Source of the DNA: Pararge aegeria
Taxonomy: Eukaryota > Arthropoda > Insecta > Lepidoptera > Nymphalidae
Direction of reading: 5' to 3'
NCBI RefSeq assembly: GCF_905163445.1
Contig: NC_053197.1
Coordinates: forward strand, 3,720,001 to 3,784,000
Length of the DNA stretch: 64,000 nucleotides
In this document: piece after piece, positions 63,272 through 64,000 of the stretch
Position numbering within the stretch: position 1 is the stretch's first letter
Layout of the letters: the number at the start of each line of letters is the position of its first letter
Notes under the pieces: generated by a model
Seen by the model: only the letters and a program-made list of their open reading frames with translations
Databases searched by the model: none
What the model was told of the DNA's origin: nothing
Program-made: the position numbers and the translations under genes

Positions 63272-64000
63272 CAAACCGCGTCGTGTATATAATGTATGTA
63301 AATGTAATGTATATAATACTTGCTCGAATACACGGGGGTATACAACGCCGATTTACTTACTCCATCTGAAAAACATTTGCGTGTTCATTCTTGTTCGAAG
63401 AAATTCTTGGTATCAGCTGTTCAAAATTTATTGCTAAGTACCAAGAGCCGCGGAAGTGGTACACCCAATAAATAAGCCTTTTACATAAAAACTTTACCAT
63501 TACATTGCAACCCTTGTCGAGATTGTTTTAGTTTTTACAAGTACTTTATTTGTATCAAGTTTCCTGATATAAACGCAACGACTTTCTATACAATTTATAG
63601 GACAGTTTAAAGAAAAGAAATACGCTTTAGGTTACGTGGGATTCGTTTCTACAAGCCAAAAACCACCAAGGTATGTCCCTCTCGTCGGCTTTAGTAGACG
63701 TCCGGGGAACCCATTGTATACCTCCCAGACGTCTATCAACCGCCCCAACCGATTGCCAGGGCTACAACGCTAAAAAGGATGGGATCAGGACAGTTTGACC
63801 CCTTCCTCAGAATCAGAGTAAACCTGTAATGCCATAATTTTTTTCAAAGGCGTGTTGCCATAATGTTTTCATTGACCCGCTTGACTGGGCTGGGTTGACT
63901 ATGATAAAGACAGTTATTTGATAATCACAGAGATATTATACTTCTTATTATTGTTTTAGACGTTTCTACGCGGGTTTTTTTTGTTGTGGATCGCTGCTGG
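63272..64000. other. Unique sequence to window end
   Basis: No gene recognised. AAGGCGTGTTGCCATAATG near 63847 may be a SINE-B scrap. Confidence 0.4.

Noticed and set aside
1..64000. Search for a host multi-exon gene
   Set aside because: No series of ORFs with matching splice sites, codon bias or recognisable domains was found. Short conserved exons could still be missed by eye.

Overview
This window looks like non-coding nuclear DNA from a lepidopteran insect, most likely a butterfly. That call rests on AT-rich sequence with no long host ORF and on the types of interspersed repeat present; it is inference from recalled repeat families, not from a search. I find no convincing host protein-coding gene, rRNA, functional tRNA gene or CRISPR array. 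Nearly every ORF of 60-170 codons lies inside a transposable element (TE) or in unique AT-rich filler. The exceptions with recognisable protein content are C-terminal reverse-transcriptase (RT) remnants of non-LTR retrotransposons. The window is best read as intergenic or intronic DNA built from layered TEs.

Repeat families, with labels local to this report. SINE-A: tRNA-like head (GCGCAGTGGGCAGCG, B box GGTTCGATTCCC), TATTTATT tail, about 14 copies. SINE-B: tRNA-like head (GATAGCCCAGTGGG, B box GAGTTCGAATCCC), TGATGATGA tail, about 21 copies or pieces. SINE-C: tRNA-like head, body GGCCGTGGCTAGTTACCACC, A-rich tail, about 14 copies. RTE: RTE-type LINE 3' ends, C-terminus YVQQWTSIG, (TGA)n tail. 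Jockey: Jockey-type LINE 3' ends with a GATAAGGCCGCCTTT motif in the 3' UTR. LINE-K: another LINE C-terminus. LINE-T: tail of repeated GACTTT. LINE-AT: tail GTGTACAATAAAAGTGTATT then (ATTC)n. Helitrons: non-autonomous, ending CTAG with a subterminal hairpin. MITE-h: hAT-like miniature elements starting CAGTGGCG with 8-bp target-site duplications (TSDs). Repeats D, F, G, H and P are families I cannot name.

Layout. 1-7 kb: dense nest of SINE-C, LINE-T, Helitrons, a LINE insertion with an odd 5' junction, and a MITE-h inside SINE-C. 7-13.4 kb: LINE-K-like and Jockey remnants, then SINE-A inserted in SINE-B twice. 13.4-23.5 kb: scattered SINE-B copies in unique sequence. 23.6-24.3 kb: best preserved RTE fragment (216 codons open). 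24.5-35.8 kb: repeat D, Helitrons and a complete MITE-h. 36-47 kb: SINE and Helitron copies, including a Helitron splitting a SINE-A. 47-55 kb: RTE inserted in LINE-K, and two copies of repeat P in inverted orientation 5.4 kb apart. 55.4-56.2 kb: a hAT-like element filled with a strict 44-bp tandem array. 57-63.3 kb: more SINE-A and SINE-C.

Nested insertions give a relative order: SINE-B landed in SINE-C, SINE-A landed in SINE-B (twice), and LINE tails, Helitrons and MITE-h elements landed in those SINEs. The window also holds several short inverted repeats with 3-4 nt loops, often beside retroelement ends, which suggests recurrent fold-back template switching. All boundaries were read by eye; positions without a TSD are accurate to roughly 5-20 bp.
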